From NCBI GenBank assembly GCA_029940345.1, contig JAOZRC010000065.1, forward strand, positions 1 to 14,047: a stretch of DNA of 14,047 bases, written 5' to 3'. The notes under the pieces were generated by a model. It was not told the DNA's origin. It was given only the letters and a program-made list of their open reading frames with translations, and ran no database searches. Source of the DNA: Desulfobacterales bacterium (lineage in GTDB: Bacteria > Desulfobacterota > Desulfobacteria > Desulfobacterales > JAUCGF01). Made by a program: the position numbers and the translations under genes. This document shows positions 14,042 to 14,047 of the stretch, in pieces. Every line of letters begins with the position of its first letter. The first letter of the stretch is position 1.

Positions 14042-14047
14042 GAGCGA

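Overview
The window reads as a chromosomal segment of an anaerobic bacterium, most plausibly a Desulfobacterota (former deltaproteobacterial sulfate-reducer) genome. The grounds are the protein styles (a fused formiminotransferase-cyclodeaminase, a large uncharacterised 588-residue protein, a HipT-type kinase), the anaerobic-style cobalamin genes, and the many short dispersed repeats between genes. This placement is inferred from recall, not from a search.

Left part (1-6100) is a patchwork. The end of a small mobile element abuts ftcD (65-1681, + strand). Convergent to it is a 588-residue protein (1719-3485, -) that I match from memory to the family called DUF6909; its C-terminal third looks like a nucleoside phosphorylase fold. 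Next come a 327-bp composite repeat element, a single-domain PilZ protein (4111-4452, +), a 73-bp miniature element, a frameshifted transposase tail and a frameshifted HipT-like toxin kinase (4917-5842, -). The two complete miniature elements share both ends and each is flanked by a perfect but different 8-bp direct repeat. This is strong internal evidence for a non-autonomous transposable element family.

Right part (6105-13786, all - strand) is a vitamin B12 locus, read from right to left. A TTGACA-N17-TACAAA promoter is followed by a classical cobalamin riboswitch, then an intrinsic terminator, then btuC, btuD and btuF with overlapping stop and start codons. A 48-codon ORF with a strong ribosome binding site overlaps the end of btuF. 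After a 348-bp non-coding stretch with two related hairpins come cbiA, cbiC, a 16-bp tandem repeat, cbiL and a nucleoside-recognition (Gate) membrane protein whose start lies inside cbiL. The uptake proteins would import corrinoids, while CbiL, CbiC and CbiA act at successive points in corrin ring synthesis. The riboswitch should shut the locus down when adenosylcobalamin is plentiful.

The extreme right end (13829-14041, +) carries a RecQ helicase fragment, another sign of past rearrangement. No tRNA, rRNA or CRISPR array was recognised. The most promising unexplained items are the miniature element family, the covarying hairpin pair upstream of cbiA, the small btuF-coupled ORF, the apparent non-NTG start of cbiA and the phosphorylase-like DUF6909 protein.
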